64,000 nucleotides of DNA from assembly GCA_036971615.1 (NCBI GenBank), contig JAYKKR010000004.1:62001-126000 (forward strand). Reading direction: 5' to 3'. The notes below the pieces were generated by a model. That model was not told the DNA's origin, ran no database searches, and worked only from the letters and a program-made list of their open reading frames with translations. A program made the translations under genes and the position numbers. Source of the DNA: Amyloporia xantha (Eukaryota > Basidiomycota > Agaricomycetes > Polyporales > Adustoporiaceae). Positions 1 through 9,068 of the stretch are shown here, one piece after another (the stretch's first letter is position 1; the number at the start of each line of letters is the position of its first letter).

Positions 1-1981
1 CGTCGTAGATCGTAGCGTTCTCGCCGGGCAGCGGGTAGGGAGCAGCTCGGACAACCGCCCCTATGGGGTAGTTGCTGACCTGCAGGATGAACATGTACAG
101 GTCTCGGATCGAGAACAGCCGAATGGCTGTCGCGAGCCACGCATTGCGTGACGTCGCGCCTGACGATACCGGCGGTGCCAGGTTCCTCAGCTCGACGAAC
201 GCGATAACGTCCTGCAACCTGGGGTTGCCGGTAGCCTCGCGCCGGATGCTGGGGGGCACTTGCGTCGGGTTTTGCATGTACCACGCGTACCATTCCTGAT
301 TGGTAGAATGGCGCGTGGGTTGCGGCAACCTCCGCGTGCGCTTTGCGCTCGAGGAGGTGCCGTGGGGGGGTTGGATGTCGTCATACGACACCAACTTGCG
401 CTTGTTCCCTCCACCAGTACTGGTGGAAGGACCCGAGTTCCCTGTGGAACCAACGGGAGGACCGGCCGGTCGTACTCCCTTGTCGGGATTACGCCATTGG
501 TCGAGCAATGACTGCATCCCTTCGACTCCTCGAAGGGCTGAGTTCCGGTTCATCTGTGTGATGAGGTCCAGTACTCGCGTACGGGCCGCACCGGCGGCGG
601 CCGTAGCCTCTTCGAGGATACGGTCTGCCTCACGCCGTTCGCGTGGGATGAACGTGGACCAACTACCAGCCAGGTAGTAGTTGGTATTGGCCGGCACCGG
701 CACACCTTTCGGCCAGTCCGTCGGGGGGACCGGCACTCCAAACGACCTGTCGGATGCCCGGGGCATCCCCGACGGAGGTGGTGCGGTTGGTTCCCCAGCA
801 GCTGCTGGGTGGGCCGACTGCCGACGCCATCCACGCGCGACTTGGCGGTTGCGGGCGAGGTGGGCCTTACGGGCCTCCTGAGCCGCGCGGGCCTCCCTGT
901 CCTCTTGATCCAAAGAGGATGAAGAGGACATTTCGTCCCAGTCCATGTCGCCGCGAAGTCCCTTGGGGGCCCCGGTCGACGATGCTTTCGCCTTGCCCTT
1001 GCCCTTACGGGCCGGGCTCTGTGGACCCGGTGCTCTTGCGACCTCGTCAATGAACGATGCCGTGGGGTCACCGGTGGTGGGGTCCACCCTGGAGGACGAC
1101 GCTACTGGCGTCGTCGCGGGCGCCGGGGCAGCGGCGGCGGCGGCGTACGTCCTTTCGGGGACGACGCTCTGGGCAGTACTCCGGCGCAGCTCCTCCTCTA
1201 GGAGTTGCGCGCGCCCTTGTGCCGCATCGCGCTGTGTGCGCGCCAGTCCCAACTCTCGTTGCAGCTGACCGATGGTGGCTGCCGCGGACGCTGGGGCGTC
1301 CGGGTACGAGGTGACACGTTCTAAGAGGAGTTGGTTCTCTCGAGCCAAGTCCTCTCGTTCCTGCCGCAGCCGCGCGTTCTCCTCGAGGAGCTCATCGCGG
1401 TCGCTAGAGAACGCTTCGCGTTCCCGGCAGGCATCATCGTAGGCATGCTGGATCTCGCGCATGCGGCGATCCAGGTCCTTCCCCTTCAGGAAACCTCCGT
1501 CGCTCCAGTACTGGAACAGGATGTCCTGCATGGCAGCTTGCGCGCCGTCGTTCGCCTGCTGACACTGATCGTCGTTCATGAGCGCACCATAAAAGTGCGC
1601 CCGGAACGCGTCGCATACGTCGCACGGGCCTCCGTGCAACAAGAGAAGATGTTGTCCCTGTCCCACCCACGGGTTGGTCGGTGGCGGCAACAGGAACGGG
1701 GCGGCTGGGTCGGGGCGCGGACGCGGAGTCAGCGCGAATCGCCGCGCTGCCGCCTCCAGCTCGATGTTGGACATCGGAGCCGCATCCGCAGGCTCGGGAG
1801 ACGGTGGCAGGGGCACGGCGGCGGCGGGGAGAATGGCGGGCTGGGGTTCGGTGGGCGGGTTGGCGGTTGCGGCTGGTTGTGGCGACGGCGGGTAGGATCG
1901 CAGCGGCGAGTACGGAGCCATCAGCTCGTCCTCGTCCAAGGTCGGGCCACCAGGTGGTGGGCCGCCCTTGTTCGCGTCCAT
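1..1981 (-). CDS. Partial unknown ORF directly 3' of gypsy pol (runs off window start)
   Basis: I do not recognise this protein. An ATG at 1981 (minus strand) opens a frame that stays open for 660 codons to the window edge, so the C-terminus is missing. The N-terminal part is Pro/Ala/Gly-rich. It is followed by a charged stretch around 1290-1480, rich in Glu, Arg and Leu, that looks like a coiled coil, and then by an Ala/Pro-rich linker. A more globular part below about 700 is rich in Trp, Tyr and aliphatic residues. The start lies 215 bp downstream of the pol stop and on the same strand. No LTR-like sequence separates the two, so it may be a third gene of the gypsy element in the env-like position. 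It could instead be another element or host gene into which the gypsy inserted. The open frame is seen directly; membership of the element is inference. Confidence 0.6.
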   Translation of the reverse strand, partial: MDANKGGPPPGGPTLDEDELMAPYSPLRSYPPSPQPAATANPPTEPQPAILPAAAVPLPPSPEPADAAPMSNIELEAAARRFALTPRPRPDPAAPFLLPPPTNPWVGQGQHLLLLHGGPCDVCDAFRAHFYGALMNDDQCQQANDGAQAAMQDILFQYWSDGGFLKGKDLDRRMREIQHAYDDACREREAFSSDRDELLEENARLRQEREDLARENQLLLERVTSYPDAPASAAATIGQLQRELGLARTQRDAAQGRAQLLEEELRRSTAQSVVPERTYAAAAAAPAPATTPVASSSRVDPTTGDPTASFIDEVARAPGPQSPARKGKGKAKASSTGAPKGLRGDMDWDEMSSSSSLDQEDREARAAQEARKAHLARNRQVARGWRRQSAHPAAAGEPTAPPPSGMPRASDRSFGVPVPPTDWPKGVPVPANTNYYLAGSWSTFIPRERREADRILEEATAAAGAARTRVLDLITQMNRNSALRGVEGMQSLLDQWRNPDKGVRPAGPPVGSTGNSGPSTSTGGGNKRKLVSYDDIQPPHGTSSSAKRTRRLPQPTRHSTNQEWYAWYMQNPTQVPPSIRREATGNPRLQDVIAFVELRNLAPPVSSGATSRNAWLATAIRLFSIRDLYMFILQVSNYPIGAVVRAAPYPLPGENATIYD

Positions 1982-2173
1982 TTTTGTCTTCAGTTGTTTT
2001 TTCGCCAACTGGGGCGGATTGAAGGACAGCCAGGCGCTCTTGCGCTCCTAGTGTATGTCCAACAAGGTTGGAACTCCGCCGGTGTTCGCCGCCACGCCCC
2101 CATTCACGTGCGTATCACGGGGACGCCATCCTGGTGTTGCTGCTAAGTCCATTCGACCAGCCGTCCCAGTGCT

Positions 2174-2194
2174 AGACGACCCTTAGGGTCGTCT
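2174..2194. other. 21-bp perfect hairpin just after the pol stop codon
   Basis: Nine-base arms (AGACGACCC and GGGTCGTCT) flank a 3-nt loop. The hairpin begins two bases beyond the pol TGA (2197-2199, minus strand). It could be a structural signal in the element RNA; its function is unknown. Confidence 0.5.
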
Positions 2195-2196
2195 GC

Positions 2197-5100
2197 TCAC
2201 TGTCGCGCTTTGCGCGGGAGTGAGCGATATCCTTTGACGCCATGGAGCGTCAAGTAGTCGTCCAAGGCCGCAAGTTCTTTGCAGTTTGAGTACGGTTCCC
2301 ATGTGTGGTCCCCTAGGGTCCATCGCACATGGAACTCTACTCGGTTCCCGTCCCAGCGGTGGCCGACGATCTCGTCGACTAGCCATTCCTGGTCCTCATT
2401 CTGCCCAAAATCGTAGTACGATTGCGCTTCACGATGTGGAAACATCGTGTCGTCGTTGGGTTCATGTTTCCTCAGGAGCGACGCGTGGAACGTAGGATGA
2501 ATCCTGCGTTCCTTTAGTGCGTCCGGTAGCTCCAACGTATAGTTGGACGATTCCGGGTGGCACTGCGTCACTCTGTACGGTCCAATGTATTTTGGCATCA
2601 GCTTCCTCGCGCGTCCTTTCGGAAGCGCGAGGTTCTGGGTGGACAGGTATACCAAGGATCCAACCGTAAATACGGGTTCCTGTTGGCGGTGCTTGTTTGC
2701 TTGGTGTGCCTGTTGGACCCGGCTCTCGATTATAGCGTCGTGCGCCATTTCCAGGTTACCGCGAGCTCGCTCGGCGAACTCGCGTACTCCTGCGTATGTG
2801 GACTCCGTACGGATCCCATTCAGCGTACGGGGCAGGTACCCGTAGTTCAACTCGAACGGTGCGAATCCCGTCGTGCTGCTCGTGGCGGAATTCAGTGCAA
2901 ATTCCACCATGGGTATCTTCTCGTACCAGTCGAGCTGGTCCGGGGATACTACCGAGCGCAGTATCTGTGAGATCGATCGGATTGTCCGTTCGGACAAGCC
3001 GTCCGTCTGGGGGTGGAATGAAGTTGACATTAGCAATTTCGCCCCCAGAAGACGATGGAGTTCACGCCAAAATTTCGACGTGAATTTCGAATCTCGGTCA
3101 GATACGATCGACTCGGGTAGTCCATGGAGTCGGATTATCTCTCTCAGATATTGCATCGCTAAGTGCGAGGCCGTACTGGTGGTGGTTATGGGCACCAAAT
3201 GTACCATGTTCGTTAACCGGCAGACTACTACCCAAAGGTAGTCGTATCCGTTCGAACTGGGGAACGGTCCCACGAAGTCCATCGCTATCGAGTTCCACGG
3301 ATATCGTGGAATCGGTAGTGAATGTAACAGCCCCGCTTGCAATTGGTTTCGCGGCTTTGCAGTTTGACAAGTTCCGCAAGTAATGCAGAACTTGTCGATG
3401 TCTCGGCCAATCTTTGGCCACCAAAAGGAGCGTCGGATGTATTCCGACGTCTTTTGCGGCCCAAAGTGTCCGATAGTCGTGTGCCCGTGGTCGATAACGA
3501 CCTCGGGCAGTAGTCGCTTTTTGAGCGGTATCCTCGGGATGCATAGTACCTCGTCGCCTTGGCGATTTTTCGAGTAGATCAGTCCTTCGCGTATTACGAA
3601 GGCTGGGTATTCGCCCGGTGCGTCCCTGACCTTACTGAAGAGTGGGTCGTGGGCGTATCCCCCTCGCACGGTGCGAATGAAATCGATCTCCCGTTCGACG
3701 CGCTCCCTTAGAGGGGGCCCCGACTGGAGGGCCTCGGCGACCGTAGGGTCGGGCGAGTCGTCTGGAACGCGTGGTTGAGGAGGGGCCTGGTTGGCCGTTG
3801 CCAATTCAGCCGCCTCCACGTCCCGCAATTCCCGGACTTCTTCCAATACAGGCGCGTGGGACGTCAGACGTCCTGCCCTGAGTTCCAGGACACGATTGAC
3901 CGGTAGGTCATCGTGTTCGGGGTCCAGGCGCACATCGGCATTCGCGTAATCCTGTGGGGGTGTGAAGTCGTCGGAGTTGTCGTTCTCGTAATAACGAGAG
4001 AGACAATCGGCGACTTTGTTCTCTCGTCCTTCCACGTACGAAATTTCGTACTGGAATCGTGAGAGGTATTCGTACCAACGAACCTGTCGGTTCGTGGGGT
4101 TCGATACGCCCTCGAAGAAGGTCAATGCCTTATGGTCCGTAATGATGCGGATCCGGCGACCCAGCAGCTTATCCTCCCATTTGAGGAGAGCCTCTAGGAT
4201 TCCCAGTGCCTCGTGTTCGTACGTTTTGTACGCTCGTTGGGCACTAGTGAATTTCTTAGACATGAAGCCTGCCGGTCGACATGTACGCCAGTCTGGCCCT
4301 TGTCCATAAACAGCGCCGACTCCATGTATGGAGGCGTCGCTAATAACCCATATGGGTTCAGGGTTGGATGGGTCGATTGGCTTCAATATCGGGGCTCTGC
4401 ACGCTAATGCTTTGATGGACTCAAAGCATTTGGAGTGTAGTGGGCGCCACACAAACGGTCTGCCGTTGTGCGCCATATCCGCTAGCGGCGACGTATAGGC
4501 TGAGACATCTGGCATGAAGTGTGCCAGATAGTTGACTAGTCCCAGAAATCGCTGTACTTCATGATAGGATCGCGGGATTCGCCATTCGCGAATCCTCGCC
4601 ATCTTATCTGAATCGGCGTGGAGTCCTCGGTCATCTATAAGGTGACCCAGGCAATCCATGCGTTGCGAGAAGAAATCGCATTTGGTTTGACTCAAATAGA
4701 GTTTCGCCTGGCGAAGCTTTTTGAGTACCACCGCGAGATGTTCCTCGTGGTCTTCGATCGAGTCGGAGAACACGAAGATGTCGTCGAGGTAGACGTGGAC
4801 AAACCGGCCTATGCAATCGCGAAAGATTGCTGTCATGAGAGACTGGAACGTCGCTGGGGCGTTACAGTCTCCTTGTTGCATGACATGGCTCACAAATGTG
4901 CCGTACGGTGTTGAGAACGCCGTCTTCCAGACGTCTTCAGCAGCTATTCGTATCTGCTCATAGGCGTCTGACAAGTCGATCTTAGAGCGAAACTTCGCTC
5001 GGGCCAAATCCATTCGGATTTGGTCTTGATCGGGGAATGGCGTCACGTCCTTTATGGTGTTGTCGTTGCGCTGTCGCGCGTCGACAACACTGCGGAGTTT

Positions 5101-5505
5101 GCCCGACTTCTTTACTATGCAAAGAAGTGGGGCCGCTTGGGTTGCCATCCTAGATTCCCACCAGCCATTCGCCGTATACCGCTCGATTTTCTCGAGCAGT
5201 TGCGGTTTCATGGCGTCGGGACATCGGGGTAAGTGATACTTATATCGCTTATCCTGGTCAATGAGTGGGATCCGATGGTTTACCTCCCGTAGGGGAGGTA
5301 ACCCCGGTGGAGGAGGGCACATGATGTCCTCAAACTCCTTATTCCACTTTTCTTGCAGTGATGGATAGTCGGGACGTAGTGTTGCCCGAATCTCCTCATC
5401 GATGGTGAGATCCCTGGCGGCCTGGTCCATTGCCTCGTTCAGACCCCATGGGTCTGGTCGACCAAACTTGTCCCGCTTCTCGTTGGACGAGTGCGGGCTT
5501 GGCAC
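2197..5505 (-). CDS. Ty3/gypsy pol: RT, RNase H, integrase, chromodomain
   Basis: This polyprotein of about 1,102 residues copies the element RNA into DNA and integrates it. Reverse transcriptase occupies roughly residues 80-300, with the catalytic YLDD at 239-242. RNase H follows at about 385-500, with acidic residues D390, E430/E432 and D457 in ISDAS, YKTYEHEA and ITDHKA. Integrase has an HHCC zinc-binding region near 673-713 and a D,D-35-E triad (D743, D803, E839). A chromodomain of about 50 residues near 1040-1085 could direct integration to modified chromatin. The frame opens right after an in-frame TGA (5509-5511). It has no ATG before residue 26, so pol is probably made by recoding, or from a GTG (5505) or a later Met. 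No frameshift or stop lies inside. The family assignment is certain; the start is not. Confidence 0.93.
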   Translation of the reverse strand: MPSPHSSNEKRDKFGRPDPWGLNEAMDQAARDLTIDEEIRATLRPDYPSLQEKWNKEFEDIMCPPPPGLPPLREVNHRIPLIDQDKRYKYHLPRCPDAMKPQLLEKIERYTANGWWESRMATQAAPLLCIVKKSGKLRSVVDARQRNDNTIKDVTPFPDQDQIRMDLARAKFRSKIDLSDAYEQIRIAAEDVWKTAFSTPYGTFVSHVMQQGDCNAPATFQSLMTAIFRDCIGRFVHVYLDDIFVFSDSIEDHEEHLAVVLKKLRQAKLYLSQTKCDFFSQRMDCLGHLIDDRGLHADSDKMARIREWRIPRSYHEVQRFLGLVNYLAHFMPDVSAYTSPLADMAHNGRPFVWRPLHSKCFESIKALACRAPILKPIDPSNPEPIWVISDASIHGVGAVYGQGPDWRTCRPAGFMSKKFTSAQRAYKTYEHEALGILEALLKWEDKLLGRRIRIITDHKALTFFEGVSNPTNRQVRWYEYLSRFQYEISYVEGRENKVADCLSRYYENDNSDDFTPPQDYANADVRLDPEHDDLPVNRVLELRAGRLTSHAPVLEEVRELRDVEAAELATANQAPPQPRVPDDSPDPTVAEALQSGPPLRERVEREIDFIRTVRGGYAHDPLFSKVRDAPGEYPAFVIREGLIYSKNRQGDEVLCIPRIPLKKRLLPEVVIDHGHTTIGHFGPQKTSEYIRRSFWWPKIGRDIDKFCITCGTCQTAKPRNQLQAGLLHSLPIPRYPWNSIAMDFVGPFPSSNGYDYLWVVVCRLTNMVHLVPITTTSTASHLAMQYLREIIRLHGLPESIVSDRDSKFTSKFWRELHRLLGAKLLMSTSFHPQTDGLSERTIRSISQILRSVVSPDQLDWYEKIPMVEFALNSATSSTTGFAPFELNYGYLPRTLNGIRTESTYAGVREFAERARGNLEMAHDAIIESRVQQAHQANKHRQQEPVFTVGSLVYLSTQNLALPKGRARKLMPKYIGPYRVTQCHPESSNYTLELPDALKERRIHPTFHASLLRKHEPNDDTMFPHREAQSYYDFGQNEDQEWLVDEIVGHRWDGNRVEFHVRWTLGDHTWEPYSNCKELAALDDYLTLHGVKGYRSLPRKARQ

Positions 5506-5530
5506 CGATCATTCGGCGATCACAGGTGCC
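5501..5530. promoter_or_regulatory. Stem-loop overlapping the in-frame TGA before pol
   Basis: GGCACCGATC at 5501-5510 pairs with GATC (5518-5521) and GGTGCC (5525-5530), leaving a 3-nt bulge. The structure contains the minus-strand TGA at 5509-5511 that closes the 60-codon segment between protease and pol. A stem-loop at a stop codon can promote readthrough or reinitiation; that role here is inference. Confidence 0.4.
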
Positions 5531-5700
5531 CGTTCTCGATAATTCCGTCCCTTCTGGGGTGGAACAATTCTCACTGGGTGTTTCCCTTTCCTGGGAGGGA
5601 TGACGGGAGCACCGTCCCCCTCCCCCCTCGGGAATACCGTAGGATCGCCCGCGTAGCGAGAACGAGGGGGTTCCGCCATTGTGGAACTCGCTGCGGGTTC

Positions 5701-6748
5701 CTACGGGGTCGTACCAGTCCCCACGACTGCTGCGTGCAGGCGCGGGTATGTACGGCGCGGATGACTGTCCTTGCGCGCTGCCAACACGGCGGCCTCCTCA
5801 ACCGCCGTGTACGCCGGTACGCGGATGCCGTTCACATGGATGGTGTGGTGTTTGAAGTCAAGCACCACGCCGTAGGTGTTGCAAAACACCGTGCCCAGGA
5901 TGGCATCGTAACGGTCAATGTCCACTACATCCATGTAGTGTGTGGCGTGTACGGGGCCGACCCGTAGGGTCGGACGCGCGCCATAATTGATGCGTGTGCG
6001 ACTGCCCTTGGTTCCCAATTGCAGTCCCATTTGTTCTTGCAGGTCGATGCGATCGGCATGACTCAAATACGCCATTTCAGGCGATATGGAGTCCGTCGTA
6101 CATCCTGTGTCAAACAAGGTGTACGCCTTCACGCCATTGATCTCAACTTCAGCACACAAAGTGTGCTGGAGCGTTGGCGTACGCTTCGGTTGACCCGCAG
6201 GGTCGGTGATCCTCCGTACCCGGGGGTCATACAACCAAGCCTCCTTTAACGTACGGCTTGGCTGAGTCACCCCCATTGCGTAGCATTGGGGGGGCACGGG
6301 CTCCGTGCCAGGGGCGCGCACATCGCTTGGTTCGATACGCATGCCCGCAAAGCGCATTGCCCCCAACTGTAGATCGTCGTCATACGACTGATCTCCATCG
6401 TCGTGGGATGAGTATTGGGAGCCCCCGTATCCATAGTCGGATGCCGGGTACGTCTCATCCCTATCATCGTTCGCGGGTGATTGCACATCATCTTCGTCCT
6501 GTTCCTGGACCGTCTCGAGTACGCCAGGCGTACTCGATGATTCAGGGTCCGGGTCAGTTACTCGCTGCGCGAACATTCGTGGGCCAGGCTTGGCCTTGCT
6601 CCCGGGGTGCGGGCAGTTGGTAGAGATGTGGCCTTTCTCCCCACACCCGTAGCATGTCAGGTTGGAGTGGTCATGCGTCGGGGCCGAATCGTGCGTAGCA
6701 CGAGCTTCATGCGACCGCGCTGGCGCGGCACCCGGGGGCACTTCCCGC
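5701..6748 (-). pseudogene. 3' half of gypsy gag: zinc knuckle and aspartic protease (severed by insertion)
   Basis: This is the downstream fragment of the gag-protease gene, cut from its 5' half by the palindromic insertion. It begins with a linker and then a CCHC zinc knuckle (CYGCGEKGHISTNC), which binds the element RNA. An acidic, Asp/Ser/Tyr-rich linker follows. The retropepsin-type protease has the catalytic DTG in LFDTGCTTDS and a second conserved segment, DAILGT. It ends at a TAG (5701-5703). After that the same frame stays open for about 63 codons until TGA at 5509-5511, and then enters pol. Removing the insertion and one copy of the 7-bp duplication would put this fragment in frame with 9062-11253 (2,192 + 1,048 nt = 1,080 codons), so the break is the insertion alone. 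Confidence 0.88.
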
Positions 6749-6755
6749 CGTGTGA
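6749..6755. repeat. Target-site duplication, left copy (CGTGTGA)
   Basis: CGTGTGA abuts the left end of the palindromic element and is repeated exactly at 9062-9068. Treating it as a 7-bp duplication restores the gag frame. Confidence 0.85.
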
Positions 6756-7846
6756 CACCTGTGGTATCCAAAGTTGTACAACAATTGCCCAGGTACCTGG
6801 GCTTAGCTCTGTGCACAACTTGGCCAGGGTTTTACAAGGCTTGTAATACAACTGGGCCTGCTGATTGACAATCCACAAACCTGCCTAGCCTTTGTACAAT
6901 GTTAACCTGGTTTGTAAATCCGCATTTTTGACAATTTCAGTTAAATACTGGGCAAGCTTGTAATAAATATAATCATATATTTCTGCTGTACAGGTCATAT
7001 ATCATTATATATCATTAAAATCCGCTTATTTCTGCCAATCCATATATGGTAATATCCAATACAGGATTATTATATATCATTAGAATCCGCTTGAATGGGC
7101 CATTCCAAATATGGTAATAGCCAGTATATACACCATTAGAATTCGTTTGAATGGGCCATTCCAAATATGGTAATATTCAATATAGAATTGTTATATATCA
7201 TTGGGATCCATTTGAATGGAGCAATACAAATATGGAATAAAATGTAGGGGTATTATATACCATTAGAAAGCATTTGAATGGGTCATTCCCAATATGGTAA
7301 TGATCCATTTGGGGCTGGCACATCAATAATGATGATTTTGGGGGTGGTTAGATTTTCGTATCGTCGCGTTTGAATCAGTATTTTGCATTTTCTGGCTTAA
7401 TCGGGCAAGCTAGGGGTCTGGAAAAATTTATCTGGGATCCTTGGATGATGCTCTACGACTTTCATTTCTGCCATATATGGTAATATTTCCTTTTTTGGAA
7501 AGTGTCGGTAGTGCTCACAGGGCTATATAGCAGGTCAATATCAGTGAGAATGTGTATCAGAAGTGGTATAATGTAGTGCAGCATGTGGTGTGAATGGCTA
7601 GTGAACAGTCAGAGATGGCTATGTAACACAGATGTTCACACATCTCATCGCTTTTGCTATTTGACAATCAGCCAGTCGGTGCACAGCATGCATTGCTAAT
7701 GTTTGAGGTAGATAGTATACTGCACACAGTCAATCACTTGACTGATCAGTGCACTCAACAGTCACTCATATCCAGTATTTAGTTACTGGCAGTTGGCAAT
7801 CAGTCAGTCAGTCAGTCAGTCAGTCATAAGTGCACACTCAGTCACT
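6756..7846 (+). repeat. Left arm of the 1,091-bp inverted repeat
   Basis: This arm matches 7971-9061 in inverse orientation. Near its tip is the short palindrome CCCAGGTACCTGGG (about 6788-6801). The inner end carries a (CAGT)n microsatellite near 7800-7826. Confidence 0.92.
7012..7310 (+). repeat. Imperfect tandem repeats of about 56-66 bp inside the left arm
   Basis: Five units start with variants of CATTAGAATCCGCTT at about 7012, 7078, 7134, 7199 and 7262. Each also carries a GAATGGGCCATTC-like palindrome and a CCAWATATGG-like box followed by TAATA. Such repeats inside a terminal arm could be transposase-binding sites. Confidence 0.7.
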
Positions 7847-7970
7847 GTGATCTCAGGTCAAAAGTCACTTATGTTATTGTCCAAGTCATTGTCAATATGT
7901 GTGAACAGATGTGTATTTGTGTACAGACTTATGTTTGAACTTCATCAAGTTCATCTTCAGTTGCAGACAA
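7847..7970. other. Single-copy spacer between palindrome arms
   Basis: This 124-bp AT-rich stretch has no inverse partner in the element and would form the loop of the folded structure. No gene is visible. Confidence 0.8.
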
Positions 7971-9061
7971 AGTGACTGAGTGCACACTTATGACTGACTG
8001 ACTGACTGACTGACTGATTGCCAACTGCCAGTAACTAAATACTGGATATGAGTGACTGTTGAGTGCACTGATCAGTCAAGTGATTGACTGTGTGCAGTAT
8101 ACTATCTACCTCAAACATTAGCAATGCATGCTGTGCACCGACTGGCTGATTGTCAAATAGCAAAAGCGATGAGATGTGTGAACATCTGTGTTACATAGCC
8201 ATCTCTGACTGTTCACTAGCCATTCACACCACATGCTGCACTACATTATACCACTTCTGATACACATTCTCACTGATATTGACCTGCTATATAGCCCTGT
8301 GAACACTATTAACACTTTCCAAAAAAGGAAATATTACCATATATGGCAGAAATGAAAGTCGTAGAGCATCATCCAAGGATCCCAGATAAATTTTTCCAGA
8401 CCCCTAGCTTGCCCGATTAAGCCAGAAAATGCAAAATACTGATTCAAACGCGACGATACGAAAATCTAACCACCCCCAAAATCATCATTATTGATGTGCC
8501 AGCCCCAAATGGATCATTACCATATTGGGAATGACCCATTCAAATGCTTTCTAATGGTATATAATACCCCTACATTTTATTCCATATTTGTATTGCTCCA
8601 TTCAAATGGATCCCAATGATATATAACAATTCTATATTGAATATTACCATATTTGGAATGGCCCATTCAAACGAATTCTAATGGTGTATATACTGGCTAT
8701 TACCATATTTGGAATGGCCCATTCAAGCGGATTCTAATGATATATAATAATCCTGTATTGGATATTACCATATATGGATTGGCAGAAATAAGCGGATTTT
8801 AATGATATATAATGATATATGACCTGTACAGCAGAAATATATGATTATATTTATTACAAGCTTGCCCAGTATTTAACTGAAATTGTCAAAAATGCGGATT
8901 TACAAACCAGGTTAACATTGTACAAAGGCTAGGCAGGTTTGTGGATTGTCAATCAGCAGGCCCAGTTGTATTACAAGCCTTGTAAAACCCTGGCCAAGTT
9001 GTGCACAGAGCTAAGCCCAGGTACCTGGGCAATTGTTGTACAACTTTGGATACCACAGGTG
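7971..9061 (-). repeat. Right arm of the 1,091-bp inverted repeat
   Basis: This is the reverse complement of 6756-7846. The differences I found are four clustered substitutions (8303, 8309, 8310, 8311 against 7514, 7508, 7507, 7506). The mirrored tandem repeats lie at about 8507-8805. Confidence 0.92.
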
Positions 9062-9068
9062 CGTGTGA
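9062..9068. repeat. Target-site duplication, right copy (CGTGTGA)
   Basis: Exact repeat of 6749-6755, immediately outside the right end of the palindromic element. Confidence 0.85.

Larger units (their letters stand above)
6756..9061. mobile_element. 2,306-bp palindromic (foldback-type) non-autonomous element inserted in gypsy gag
   Basis: Two arms of exactly 1,091 bp (6756-7846 and 7971-9061) are reverse complements of one another around a 124-bp spacer (7847-7970). Paired positions sum to 15,817 without indels over the stretches I compared. The ends read CACCTGTGGTATCC and its complement, flanked by a 7-bp duplication. It is AT-rich, unlike the GC-rich gag around it. It contains no ORF with recognisable similarity, so it must be mobilised in trans. 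The superfamily is unclear: 7 bp is not the usual 8 bp of hAT or 9 bp of Mutator-like elements. A full-length transcript would fold into a kilobase double-stranded hairpin. Confidence 0.9.

Noticed and set aside
1331..2146. 271-codon plus-strand open frame
   Set aside because: Antisense of the longer minus-strand frame at 1-1981 and Arg/Gly-rich, as expected of a shadow.
7797..8020. CAGT/ACTG microsatellites suggesting a CRISPR-like or satellite array
   Set aside because: They are short simple repeats placed symmetrically at the inner ends of the palindrome arms, with no spacers; part of the inverted repeat.
8971..9061. C-terminal extension of gag ending in RVLQGL as a real protein end
   Set aside because: These codons come from the palindromic insertion, and the same peptide is encoded at the other arm tip, so it is a by-product of the disruption.
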